A DNA stretch of 64,000 nt from positions 1 to 64,000 of the forward strand of contig JAHBWD010000018.1 of NCBI GenBank assembly GCA_019637175.1, in the 5' to 3' direction. This stretch comes from Labilithrix sp. GTDB lineage: Bacteria > Myxococcota_A > Polyangia > Polyangiales > Polyangiaceae. This document shows positions 18,133 to 25,766 of the stretch, one piece after another. The stretch's first letter is position 1; each line of letters begins with the position of its first letter. The notes beneath the pieces are model-generated. The model worked only from the letters and a program-made list of their open reading frames with translations, did no database searches and was not told where the DNA came from. A program made the position numbers and the translations under genes.

Positions 18133-19761
18133 ATGCGTAAGCCCTTCCTCTTCGCGCTGCTTGCTCTCACCGTGGTGATGTCGTCGTGCGGGTTCGTCGG
18201 GTGCACCAGCCTGCTCGGCGACTTCGAAGTCGTCGCGAGCGACGGCGGCGGCGACGCGAATGCGTGCACCCCATGCAACGGCCAGTGCGTCGACACCACG
18301 ACCGACAGCCGTAACTGCGGCGGGTGCGGGACGGTCTGCCAAGGCGGGCAGACGTGTCAGGCGAGCGAGTGCAAGTGCTCGCCGGAGACCGCGTTCTGCG
18401 CAGGGCAGTGCGTGACGGCGAGCCGCGAGAAGTGCGGCCCCACGTGCGTCGCGTGTCAGTCGGACGAGATCTGCAACGCGCAGTGCGTCGCCGCTCCGCT
18501 CGCCGCCTTCGAAACGACGCCGCTCGAGACGACCGGCTGGCTCGATTCGAAGGGAACGCCGATCCAGCTCAAGGTGAAGTCGACGGGCGCGCCGGGCACG
18601 AAGTACGAGTGCCGCACCGGCCCCGACGCCGCGTTCACGCCGACCGAGCCGCCGTGGGCGAGCTGCGACGGAACGCCCGAGGGCTTGGGCCTCGTGCACG
18701 TGCCGAAGGAGACCGCGGCGACGCCGGAGGGCTCCTACCGCACGGAGCACCGCTACCGGAGCGACAACTACCGCAGCTCGACGGCCACGTTCCACTTCTA
18801 CGTCCACCACTCGCTCGACCGCGTGGCGACGTGTCCGCGCCCCGACACGCCGGCCGACGGCCCCAAGTTCACCGACGCGCAGTACTTCGCCGTCGCGCAG
18901 ACGTACGCGACGCAGTTCCCGGGTACGTTCGTGAACCTGGATCCGTTCCCCGTGCCGGGCAACGCGCCGTCGGATCCGATGTTCCTGCGCAACCCGTTCA
19001 TCAAGATCCCGTTCAGCCAGGTCAAGACGGCCACGTACATGCCGACCTGGCCCTTGCCGACCGCGCCGGCGTTCGATCACACGGTCAACGAGCGCAGCCT
19101 CCGTCACAAGTACGTGCTCAACCCGACGCGCACGATGCTGCTCGTGCGCCGGCAGTACATCAACCCCGTCAAGAAGGACTGCAAGAACAGCTTCGAGTTC
19201 GGCTCGGCGCTGGCAAAGCAGTTCGGCCCCGTCGAGCTCCGACGCGGACCGAAGTACATCGACTGCGAGGCGCTCGTCCTCTCGTACCGAGGTCAAGGTC
19301 TGTGCATCGGACGCAACGCGGCCGGGACGGCGCCCGAGGTGCTCGCGGTCGACGACCGCGTCAACCCGGGCTTCTCGGGCTCGGGGACCATCAGCGGGAC
19401 CGTGAACGGCTCGACGATCACCGCGACGCTCGCGATCTTCAACGCGTCGTTCGTCAACCGCTGGATCCTGGTCTACGTCCCCAGCGAGCCTTACCTGGCG
19501 TCCTGGTACCGGGTCTCCGCGGTCACCAACTCGACGAACGTCGTCGTCACGCCCGCGCTCAAGCAGGCGTTCTCCGGGATCACGTGGCGCTACAGCTCGG
19601 GCCCCTCCGGCCAGCCCATCACGCTGATTCCGACGGGCTTCTCGCATCTCTACCAGAACGGAAAGAACTGGCAGACGCGCTTCAATCCGTCGTGGACGAC
19701 GAAGTGCGAGGCGGCGGGCTGCGCCGACGGCAAGCCGTGGATGACGTATCTTCCGCCGTGA
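18133..19761 (+). CDS. Large lipoprotein with Cys-rich N-terminal module
   Basis: A 542-residue predicted lipoprotein. The signal peptide ends at Cys19 or Cys24 (MSSC / FVGC). Residues 40-120 form a Cys-rich repeat region of the myxobacterial type: CNGQCVDTTTDSRNCGGCG, then CQGGQTCQASECKC and so on, about 18 cysteines. The remaining 400 residues include paired YxxHHSLDRVATCPRPDT-like segments and a late beta-rich part (STNVVVTPALKQAFSGITWR); no enzyme motif is recognised. It is likely a surface protein held to the outer membrane. A stem-loop follows its stop codon (19760-19776). Confidence 0.75.
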   Translation: MRKPFLFALLALTVVMSSCGFVGCTSLLGDFEVVASDGGGDANACTPCNGQCVDTTTDSRNCGGCGTVCQGGQTCQASECKCSPETAFCAGQCVTASREKCGPTCVACQSDEICNAQCVAAPLAAFETTPLETTGWLDSKGTPIQLKVKSTGAPGTKYECRTGPDAAFTPTEPPWASCDGTPEGLGLVHVPKETAATPEGSYRTEHRYRSDNYRSSTATFHFYVHHSLDRVATCPRPDTPADGPKFTDAQYFAVAQTYATQFPGTFVNLDPFPVPGNAPSDPMFLRNPFIKIPFSQVKTATYMPTWPLPTAPAFDHTVNERSLRHKYVLNPTRTMLLVRRQYINPVKKDCKNSFEFGSALAKQFGPVELRRGPKYIDCEALVLSYRGQGLCIGRNAAGTAPEVLAVDDRVNPGFSGSGTISGTVNGSTITATLAIFNASFVNRWILVYVPSEPYLASWYRVSAVTNSTNVVVTPALKQAFSGITWRYSSGPSGQPITLIPTGFSHLYQNGKNWQTRFNPSWTTKCEAAGCADGKPWMTYLPP

Positions 19762-19776
19762 TCGAGCGCTTCGATC
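19760..19776 (+). terminator. Stem-loop at the stop codon of the lipoprotein gene
   Basis: GATCGA (19760-19765) and TCGATC (19771-19776) flank a 5-base loop and overlap the TGA stop. No U-run follows, so termination would be weak or factor-dependent. It could equally be the first element of the structured leader before the reverse transcriptase. Confidence 0.35.
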
Positions 19777-19914
19777 TGGTAGCGTGAAGCCGCCCTCGGG
19801 GCCCGCGGCGAAAGCTGCTCTGCTTCGGCAGCCAGAGATCGCGGTCTTGGCGCCGACGAACGAAGCTCCTACGAGCTTCAACATCCCCCGGGGGCGCTTC
19901 TCTCGTTCGCTCGA
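19777..19914 (+). other. Structured leader upstream of the reverse transcriptase gene
   Basis: No gene is seen. The 138 bp contain CTGC-TTCG-GCAG (19820-19831, a stable UUCG tetraloop hairpin), GAAGCTC-CTAC-GAGCTTC (19862-19879) and the palindrome CCCCCGGGGG (19885-19894). No Shine-Dalgarno precedes the ATG at 19915. A cis-acting or template RNA is possible, but a retron msr-msd pattern is not evident. Confidence 0.4.
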
Positions 19915-21222
19915 ATGAAGTTCGAAGACGACGTCGCGGATCTGAGCCGCGTCCACCGGCAGATCGACGGCCTCGCGTCGCGCGCCAAGGGCCGCCGACT
20001 CGAGCTCCTGGTGCAAGACGGCGTGCGCTTCACGCAGCTCCTCATGGAGCGCGAGAGCGTCGTGCGCGTGATCGGACGCGCGCTCGCGGACGCGAGCTAT
20101 CGGCCCGGCGTCGCGCGTGTCTCTCGCTCGTTCATCGCCGGCAAGTGGCGCGACGTCGCGCGCCTGGGCCCGCTGGACGTGATCGCGCACGGCGTGGTCG
20201 CGGAGATCTTGGGAGAGAGGCTCGAGCATCATCTCTCGCCGCGCGTCTACTCGTATCGCGCGAAGCGATCGCCGTGGCAGGCGCTCCGCTGGCTCGCGAA
20301 GGTCGCGCGGATGGACAGCGCGCGGAGGCCCGATCCGCGGACGCGCGGGCTCTATGTCCTTCGCAGCGACATCCAGCGGTACGCGCCGACGATCCCGCTC
20401 GATGCGGAGTCGCTCCTCTGGCCCGAGCTCCGCGCGATCTGCGAGCTCGACGAGTCGTCGCCGCACTGGGAGATGGTGCGCTCGCTCGTCTTGCAGGAGC
20501 TCGTCGACGCCGAGGGCGCCTCGTGCTCGCGCGATCGCGGCGTGCTCTTCGGCGCTCCGACGTCGAACGCGCTGATGAACATGTATTTGATCCCGCTCGA
20601 CGACGCCTTCGACGCGCTCCGCGGCGCGTACGCGCGGTTCGGCGACGACGTGCTCTTCGCTCACTTCGATCTCGACGTGGTCAAACGCGCGAAGCGCGAG
20701 CTCGATCGTGTCCTCGTCGCGCGCCGCCTCGAGCCGAACCCCGACAAGGTCAAGATCTTCTACTGGAACAACGCCGCGCGTCCCGCACCCCACGCGCCGG
20801 AGATCGAGGCCGTCTCGCGCCTCGCGTTCCTCGGCGGTTGGGTCGGATTCGACGGCACGATCTCGCTCCCCCCGGCGAAGTGGCGAGCGGCGTTGCGCGA
20901 TCTCCGCGCGCGCATCCGCCGCACCGCGCGCCTCGTCCCCGACGCCACGCCCGAAGCTCGCGCGAGGATCCTCGCCGGCGTCACCAACGCGGCCTTCGAC
21001 CTCGGCTCGGACTTGAGCGTCAGCTACAAGGAGATGCTGATCGATCTCGTGAGCGACCGCGCTCAGCTCGCTCAGCTCGATTACCTCCTCGCCCTTTGGA
21101 TCGCCGAAGCGGCCACGGGCGCCCGCGGCCCCGCCGCCTTTCGCCGCCTCGGCTACCGCTGGCTCCGCCGCCGCGCCGGCCTCGAGTCCCGCCTCGTCGC
21201 CCGCAACCGCCGCCCCCCCTGA
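19915..21222 (+). CDS. Orphan reverse transcriptase (RNA-directed DNA polymerase)
   Basis: A 435-residue RT of the group II-intron-like fold, without maturase or endonuclease domain. Visible motifs, in order: SFIAGKWRDVARLGPLDVIA (residues 72-91, template-entry region), SYRAKRSPWQAL (113-124), motif A VLRSDIQRYAPTI with catalytic Asp152, motif B GVLFGAPTSNALMNMYL (209-225), motif C FGDD (242-245) and the primer-grip-like AFLGGW (304-309). Motif B lacks the usual PQG (here LFG), and the catalytic Tyr/Phe-x-Asp-Asp is FGDD. A C-terminal helical domain follows (330-435). It lacks the retron NAxxH and VTG signatures. A role in defence or another RT system is inference. No partner gene is in the same operon. 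Confidence 0.88.
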   Translation: MKFEDDVADLSRVHRQIDGLASRAKGRRLELLVQDGVRFTQLLMERESVVRVIGRALADASYRPGVARVSRSFIAGKWRDVARLGPLDVIAHGVVAEILGERLEHHLSPRVYSYRAKRSPWQALRWLAKVARMDSARRPDPRTRGLYVLRSDIQRYAPTIPLDAESLLWPELRAICELDESSPHWEMVRSLVLQELVDAEGASCSRDRGVLFGAPTSNALMNMYLIPLDDAFDALRGAYARFGDDVLFAHFDLDVVKRAKRELDRVLVARRLEPNPDKVKIFYWNNAARPAPHAPEIEAVSRLAFLGGWVGFDGTISLPPAKWRAALRDLRARIRRTARLVPDATPEARARILAGVTNAAFDLGSDLSVSYKEMLIDLVSDRAQLAQLDYLLALWIAEAATGARGPAAFRRLGYRWLRRRAGLESRLVARNRRPP

Positions 21223-21275
21223 CCCCTGGCCGCGGCCACCCCAAATCTGGCCCGGCCATAGGGTCACGCCCTCCC

Positions 21276-21289
21276 CCGCCCCCCACCCC
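21276..21289 (+). repeat. Left copy of a 14-bp perfect inverted repeat
   Basis: CCGCCCCCCACCCC here matches the reverse complement of 21361-21374 exactly. The copies are 71 bp apart and flank a small hairpin. Confidence 0.6.
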
Positions 21290-21360
21290 GGGCGCGGGGG
21301 GGATCGCGAGGTGTGCCCAGGCATACATCTATTTTCCCCCTCCCCGTTCCCGAGGGTGGA

Positions 21361-21374
21361 GGGGTGGGGGGCGG
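21361..21374 (-). repeat. Right copy of a 14-bp perfect inverted repeat
   Basis: GGGGTGGGGGGCGG is the exact reverse complement of 21276-21289. It lies 36 bp before the MarR start. Confidence 0.6.
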
Positions 21375-21410
21375 CATGCGGTGTGCTGGGTGGTGGGGGC
21401 GAGGTGAAGG

Positions 21411-22085
21411 ATGCATGCGTTGAGCTTTGGGTTGAAGAGGGCGCACCTGCGGGTGGTGGAGGCGATGAAGGGGCTCGTGCAGGAGTTTCATATGACGCCG
21501 GCGCGGTTCGACGTGATGTTCGTGCTGAGGAGGCACGGAGGTGCGGCTTGTCAGAGTGATCTGTGGAAGGAGCTCGGGGTTTCGCGGGGGACCATCTGCA
21601 AGATGGTGAAGGGAATGGAGGAGAAGGGGCTCGTGTGGCGGAGGCCCGATCGCGACAATCCGAGGCTCCGTGACGTGATCATGACGGAGTTCGGGCTCGA
21701 TTGTTTTCTCGAGGCGGCAAATCGGTTTCTTCACGGCGACGAGTTGAGGAAGCTCTTCGACGGGATCCACGAGCAGGGCCGCGCGTTCGTCGCGGACGCC
21801 GCCGAGATCGCGAAGTACATCGCGCACATGTTCTGGGACACCGCGGAGCACGACTACGACGTCGACGAGCCCGACGAAGCGGCGATGGCACGCGACGAAA
21901 GGCTCGATGCGGAGATGGTGAGCCACGTGGAGCGGCTCGAGACGCATCGACCTCCCCCGGATGGCCAGCCGAGACACAAGCCGACGTTCGAAGAGGTGCT
22001 CGCGGGCAGCAGCCCCGAGACGCTCGAAGCCGCGAGGGCGCTCGACGCCATCTGGAAGGCGACCTCGATCTACGCGATCGACTAG
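21411..22085 (+). CDS. MarR-family transcriptional regulator
   Basis: A 224-residue protein, longer than typical MarR (about 150). A winged HTH spans roughly residues 20-105: MTPARFDVMFVLRRHGGA, then LWKELGVSRGTICKMVKGME and a wing with RPDRDNPRLRDVIMT. The C-terminal 100 residues are charged and helical with His/Asp/Glu clusters (HDYDVDEPDEAAMARD). Codon choice is odd: the first 100 codons use many GGG, GTG and GAG triplets, while the second half returns to the local C-ending bias. The gene ends tail-to-tail with the next gene, the two stops sharing CTAG. Confidence 0.83.
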   Translation: MHALSFGLKRAHLRVVEAMKGLVQEFHMTPARFDVMFVLRRHGGAACQSDLWKELGVSRGTICKMVKGMEEKGLVWRRPDRDNPRLRDVIMTEFGLDCFLEAANRFLHGDELRKLFDGIHEQGRAFVADAAEIAKYIAHMFWDTAEHDYDVDEPDEAAMARDERLDAEMVSHVERLETHRPPPDGQPRHKPTFEEVLAGSSPETLEAARALDAIWKATSIYAID

Positions 22086-22921
22086 GGGCTGTAGGATTCC
22101 GGCGGCGGGAGCTGCGGAAGCGTCGGCGGAAGAGGCTTCTTCTTCGGAACCGGATCCGGCACGGGCTCGACCGTGAGCTTGGTCGAGATGACGCGCTCCG
22201 CTGGAACCAGGCCGTGGAACGGGACCTCGAGCGCCGCCGTGTACTCGCCCGGGTAGAGCGGCACCGCGAGCGTCTTCGGGATGAAGCGATGACCGGCGTC
22301 GTCGGTGACGACGGGCGGCGGCGGCGGAATGCGCAGGGCGTACCACGTCACTTGGTGCGTCAGCTTCGCGCCCGGCCTGAGGCGAACGCCGAGGAGGCGC
22401 GGCGGCGACGGCGACGGCGCGCTGTTCGGGATCGTCGGCATCCCGTCGACGTTCTGATCGTGCGAGTTCGTAGTCGTGAGACCGAAGTGAAGTCGCGGCG
22501 TCGACTCGTTCGTCGGGTGCGCCTCCGGAACGCCCGCGAGCCGCGCATAGTCGGGGCGTGGACCCGGCGGGCGCGGCAGCGCATCGAACACGAGGAGCGT
22601 CTCCTCGGACGAGGTGTTCTTGAGGGTGAGGCGCAGCAGCGTCGAGTTGCCCGCGGGGACGACGCGCGCGTCGGGGACGAGATCGATCGTCACGCGCTTG
22701 GCGAAGTCGCGCATCGCGTCGTCGGTCGCGCGGGCGAGGACGCACGAAGCATCGTGCTCGATGCCCTCGAGCGAAGCACGATGGCAGCCCGTTCCCGGCG
22801 GAGGTGCGCTCGGCGCCGCGCTCGACACCTGAGGCGCGCGCGTCGAGGCGCCGCGAGGAGGCTCGTCACATCCTTCGCAACCACCGAGCGAGAGCAGCGT
22901 GAGCGCGGCGAGCTTCTTCAG
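22082..22921 (-). CDS. Lipoprotein with probable CTG start, unknown function
   Basis: A 279-residue lipoprotein if a CTG at 22921 is used. That codon overlaps the upstream gene's TGA (CTGA) and opens a textbook signal peptide (KKLAALTLLSLGGC, Cys15). No ATG, GTG or TTG lies in frame upstream. The nearest standard start, GTG at 22828, would remove the whole signal. The mature part has a Pro-rich linker, a beta-sandwich-like domain (GNSTLLRLTLKNTSSEETLLV) and a Pro/Lys-rich C-terminal tail. No family is recognised. It is translationally coupled to the upstream membrane protein. Confidence 0.65.
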   Translation of the reverse strand: MKKLAALTLLSLGGCEGCDEPPRGASTRAPQVSSAAPSAPPPGTGCHRASLEGIEHDASCVLARATDDAMRDFAKRVTIDLVPDARVVPAGNSTLLRLTLKNTSSEETLLVFDALPRPPGPRPDYARLAGVPEAHPTNESTPRLHFGLTTTNSHDQNVDGMPTIPNSAPSPSPPRLLGVRLRPGAKLTHQVTWYALRIPPPPPVVTDDAGHRFIPKTLAVPLYPGEYTAALEVPFHGLVPAERVISTKLTVEPVPDPVPKKKPLPPTLPQLPPPESYSP

Positions 22922-23571
22922 AACCGACCGCCCACGGTGAGCGCCCAGGGCCGGTCGCCGACGCCGGGGCTGAAGGCCACGCTGGGATCGAATCGATTGA
23001 CGCGCTCCTCGTAGCGCTTCGCGCGGCTCTGACCGAAACCGTCGAGGATGAAGAACGTGAGCGCCGAGACCGCGATGCCGAGGCCGACGCCTTTGTAGAC
23101 GTCCTCGTCGGCCGCGAACCCGTAGATCGCGAGGCCGGTGCCGGCCACCGCGAGCACCAGCTCGCCGATGCGATAGTAGAGAAAGCGCGACGTCGTTCCG
23201 TGGATGTGGGCCGACTCTTCGCGTTTGTACGCGTCGGGATCCTTGGCCAGAACGCCGGTGTAGTGATCGATCTCCGCGTCGACCTGAAATGCGTAGAACG
23301 CCGCGCCGAGGAGCTCGAGACCGCCGACCGCGACGAGCGACCAGCCGAGGCCGCGCGCGAAGTCGCCGTCGCGCGTCGCCAGCACGGCGCCCGCGCCGGC
23401 GGAGGCCGCGCCGATGCCCATGAACAAGAAGGCCGTGTTTCGTTCGGCGACGTAGTAGCCGTGCAGCTCCTCGCCGATCGCGGCGCGCCCCGGAGGCGGC
23501 GCGTCGGCGCGCGCGGTGCTCGAGGCCGCGAGGCCGAGCATGACGAGCACCACACCGAACAGCCGCCTCAT
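22918..23571 (-). CDS. Exported membrane protein with four helices, unknown function
   Basis: A 217-residue protein. The start at 23571 is chosen because GGGAGGG sits just upstream and a signal peptide follows (cleaved near TARA-DAPP). Hydrophobic segments lie near residues 43-65, 72-92, 135-155 and 162-180, for example FLFMGIGAASAGAGAVL and VGLGIAVSALTFFIL. No signature is recognised. The C-terminal part is soluble and ends TVGGRF. It forms an operon with the coupled lipoprotein gene downstream. Confidence 0.65.
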   Translation of the reverse strand: MRRLFGVVLVMLGLAASSTARADAPPPGRAAIGEELHGYYVAERNTAFLFMGIGAASAGAGAVLATRDGDFARGLGWSLVAVGGLELLGAAFYAFQVDAEIDHYTGVLAKDPDAYKREESAHIHGTTSRFLYYRIGELVLAVAGTGLAIYGFAADEDVYKGVGLGIAVSALTFFILDGFGQSRAKRYEERVNRFDPSVAFSPGVGDRPWALTVGGRF

Positions 23572-23708
23572 GACCCTCCCGAGCGTATCGCGCCGTCCCT
23601 GAAAATACGGGCTGCCCGCGGCGAGAAATGTCCTACGCACCTCGACGAGGGAACCGGCTTGGCATCCCCGCCGAAGCTGTGCCAAGGTCCGCGCCGGAGT
23701 AGTTGCAC

Positions 23709-24707
23709 ATGGCCGGGATGGACGACGTACCGCCGGAGATCCTCCGCGCGGCCTATCAGCGCAGGCACTGGCCCCTCATCAAGATCCCGCTCTACTACGC
23801 GATGTGGGCGGGCGGCGTGGCCGTCCTCTACGCGACGAAAGACAGCCCCTGGGCGATCCCGATCGGGCTCGCCGTGTGCCTCCTCATCACGAACCTCGTC
23901 CGCGGGCTCGGCTCGATCGCCCACGACGCGATCCACGGCACCGTGACGAAGAACAAGACGCTCGCCTACCTCATCGGGCTCGTGTGCTGGGCGCCGAGCG
24001 GGATGAGCGTGACGATCTACCAGAACTACCACCTGCATCATCACCGCATCACGAACACGTACCCCGACGTCGACAACTTCGTGGTGACCGACTACACGCG
24101 CAACCCTTTCCTGGCGCGCGCGCTCCTCTTGGTCGTCTACACGTTCGGTTATCCGACGTACTTCATGTTCCAGATGTTCCGGTACATCAAGCGCCTGACG
24201 CCCGCGCGCAAGCTCCGGATGAACCTCGAGCTCGCGGGCTTCTGGGGCCTCATCGGCGTGATGGGCTACCTGATGCCGCTCCAGGTGTTCCTCTTCGCCT
24301 TCCCGCTCGCCTTCGTGTTCGGCGCGGTGCTCGCGAGCGTCACGAGCATGATCGAGCACTACGAGATGCCCGAGGGCGACGACGCGTACGGCTCGCGCAC
24401 CTACTGCACGCGAATGCCGCTGATGGCGTGGATCTGGAACAACGTTCCGTATCACGTCGAGCACCACAAGTACCCGGGCATCCCCTGGTACAACCTCAAG
24501 TCGTTCCACGAGGCGGCCTACCCGCACTACGACGAGAAGGTGAAGGCCAACTGCCACGGCGGCTTCTTCGGCCTCGTCTTCCACCTCTACGGCCGCATCC
24601 TGAAGTTCGACGTCGACAGCGTCGAGACGAAGTACCAGGCGATCGATCGCGACGCCGAGCGTCAGAAGAGCATGACGCTGCCGGGCATCGAATCCGCCGC
24701 GGCCTGA
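23709..24707 (+). CDS. Membrane fatty-acid desaturase
   Basis: A 332-residue integral-membrane desaturase (ATG 23709; a TTG two codons upstream is possible). The three His boxes of the family are present: HDAIH, HLHHH and HVEHH. They carry the ligands of the di-iron centre that inserts a double bond into acyl chains using O2 and electrons from ferredoxin or cytochrome b5. Hydrophobic helices before and after the boxes fit the usual four-helix topology. Position and chain specificity cannot be read from sequence. It sits upstream of a small hypothetical gene and a VOC gene on the same strand. Confidence 0.88.
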   Translation: MAGMDDVPPEILRAAYQRRHWPLIKIPLYYAMWAGGVAVLYATKDSPWAIPIGLAVCLLITNLVRGLGSIAHDAIHGTVTKNKTLAYLIGLVCWAPSGMSVTIYQNYHLHHHRITNTYPDVDNFVVTDYTRNPFLARALLLVVYTFGYPTYFMFQMFRYIKRLTPARKLRMNLELAGFWGLIGVMGYLMPLQVFLFAFPLAFVFGAVLASVTSMIEHYEMPEGDDAYGSRTYCTRMPLMAWIWNNVPYHVEHHKYPGIPWYNLKSFHEAAYPHYDEKVKANCHGGFFGLVFHLYGRILKFDVDSVETKYQAIDRDAERQKSMTLPGIESAAA

Positions 24708-24753
24708 TGACAATCCGCGTCTTCCGCCGTCTCGGCCGTCGACGCGCCGCGCC

Positions 24754-25371
24754 GTGATCTCGGCGGAGGCTCTCGTCGCCGACCTGCGCGCGCTCCTCGC
24801 CGAAGCCGACGCGGTCTCCGGCGATCACCCCGAAGGAGCTCCCGCGGAGCTCGTCGCGACGCTCGAGCGTCGCTTCGGCGCGCTGAAGGCGCGCTGGGTC
24901 GCTCACGTCGAAGCGCGCGGCGACGCCGCGATCGACGCCGTGGTCCGCGAGCACGCGACCTGGCGCCGGCGAATCGACGCGATGCCGCGATCGGAGACCG
25001 ACGCGCACTTCGCGTGGCTCCGCGTCGCGCGAGGCTGGTTCAAGCTGCGGCCCGGCGAGGCCGCGCCTCCCCTCCCCGCGCGGCGATCGGCGGTGGGCGA
25101 AGCGATGGACTGGATCAACGAGCTCCTCTCCGCGCTCCGCTACGCATCCGCGCTGCTCGCGCGAAGCACCGACTGCGACTGCGACGCGGCGGCGGCGTCC
25201 GGCCGCGCGCCAGCAGCGAGCCTCGATGCGGTCGGCCCGTTCTGCGACGGCCACTACGAGGGCGAGGAGCTCCGCTGCCCCCAGTGCGGCGCGCGATGGT
25301 TCCGCGGCGTGACCGACGGGTCGGTGGCGAGCTTCTTCTGGGAGCGGCTCGTGCAAGGGGACCTTGCATGA
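24754..25371 (+). CDS. Hypothetical protein with Cys-rich possible metal site
   Basis: A 205-residue cytoplasmic protein starting with GTG at 24754. Most of it is helical and Ala/Arg/Glu-rich. Near the C-terminus is a possible zinc-binding knuckle: CDCD followed later by CPQCGARW. No known family is recognised. Its stop overlaps the ATG of the next gene (ATGA), indicating translational coupling with the VOC-superfamily protein. Confidence 0.55.
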   Translation: MISAEALVADLRALLAEADAVSGDHPEGAPAELVATLERRFGALKARWVAHVEARGDAAIDAVVREHATWRRRIDAMPRSETDAHFAWLRVARGWFKLRPGEAAPPLPARRSAVGEAMDWINELLSALRYASALLARSTDCDCDAAAASGRAPAASLDAVGPFCDGHYEGEELRCPQCGARWFRGVTDGSVASFFWERLVQGDLA

Positions 25372-25766
25372 AGCGCACGAAGCGAACGCCGATCGCCACC
25401 CTCGATCACATCACGCTCCCGGTCCGGCGCCTCGCCGCCGCGCGCAAGTTCTACGTCGCCGCGCTCGGGGCGATCGGCATGAAGGTCAACATGGACGTCG
25501 GCGACGCGTTCGGCATGGGATCGAAGACGCAGAAGATCTTCTGGCTCTCGCGCGATCCGAAGGCCTCGGGCGGCGCTCACTGCGCGTTCTGCGTCGAGCA
25601 TCGTGACGAGGTCGATGCGTTCCATGCCGCCGCGATCGCGGCGGGGGGAAAGGATCACGGCGCGCCGGGACTGCGGCCCGACTACGGTCCCAGCTACTAC
25701 GCCGCGTTCGTCTACGATCCCGAAGGGAACAACATCGAGGTCGTCTGCTATCGGCGCGCGCGCTGA
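25368..25766 (+). CDS. VOC-superfamily protein (glyoxalase/bleomycin-resistance type)
   Basis: A 132-residue VOC-fold protein. The beta-alpha-beta-beta-beta pattern starts with LDHITLPVRRLAAARKFYVAALG, a mid region has AHCAFCVEHRDEVDAFHAAA, and it ends with [17 protein letters not shown], where Glu is a typical metal ligand. Family members include glyoxalase I, dioxygenases and antibiotic-binding proteins; activity is not specified here. It overlaps the upstream stop (ATGA) and overlaps the convergent WYL regulator by 19 bp. Confidence 0.85.
   Translation: MKRTKRTPIATLDHITLPVRRLAAARKFYVAALGAIGMKVNMDVGDAFGMGSKTQKIFWLSRDPKASGGAHCAFCVEHRDEVDAFHAAAIAAGGKDHGAPGLRPDYGPSYYAAFVYDPEGNNIEVVCYRRAR

Larger units (their letters stand above)
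21223..21410. other. Intergenic region rich in inverted and G-rich repeats, between RT and MarR genes
   Basis: No gene is visible. It contains the palindrome TGGCCGCGGCCA (21227-21238), a stem GTGTGCC-CA-GGCATAC (21311-21326, one G-U pair), and a 14-bp inverted repeat described separately. Several G-runs between 21352 and 21400 could form a plus-strand G-quadruplex. Confidence 0.45.

Noticed and set aside
19760..21410. Retron (RT plus msr-msd)
   Set aside because: The RT lacks the NAxxH and VTG motifs of retrons, and the leader shows no a1/a2 repeat pair or branching-G pattern that I can see.
19760..21410. Group II intron or diversity-generating retroelement
   Set aside because: No maturase/X or endonuclease domain, no recognisable domain V RNA, no Avd-like accessory gene, and no repeated template/variable regions were found.
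22082..22828. Standard GTG start at 22828 for the lipoprotein
   Set aside because: It removes the obvious signal peptide and lipobox cysteine that are in frame immediately upstream.
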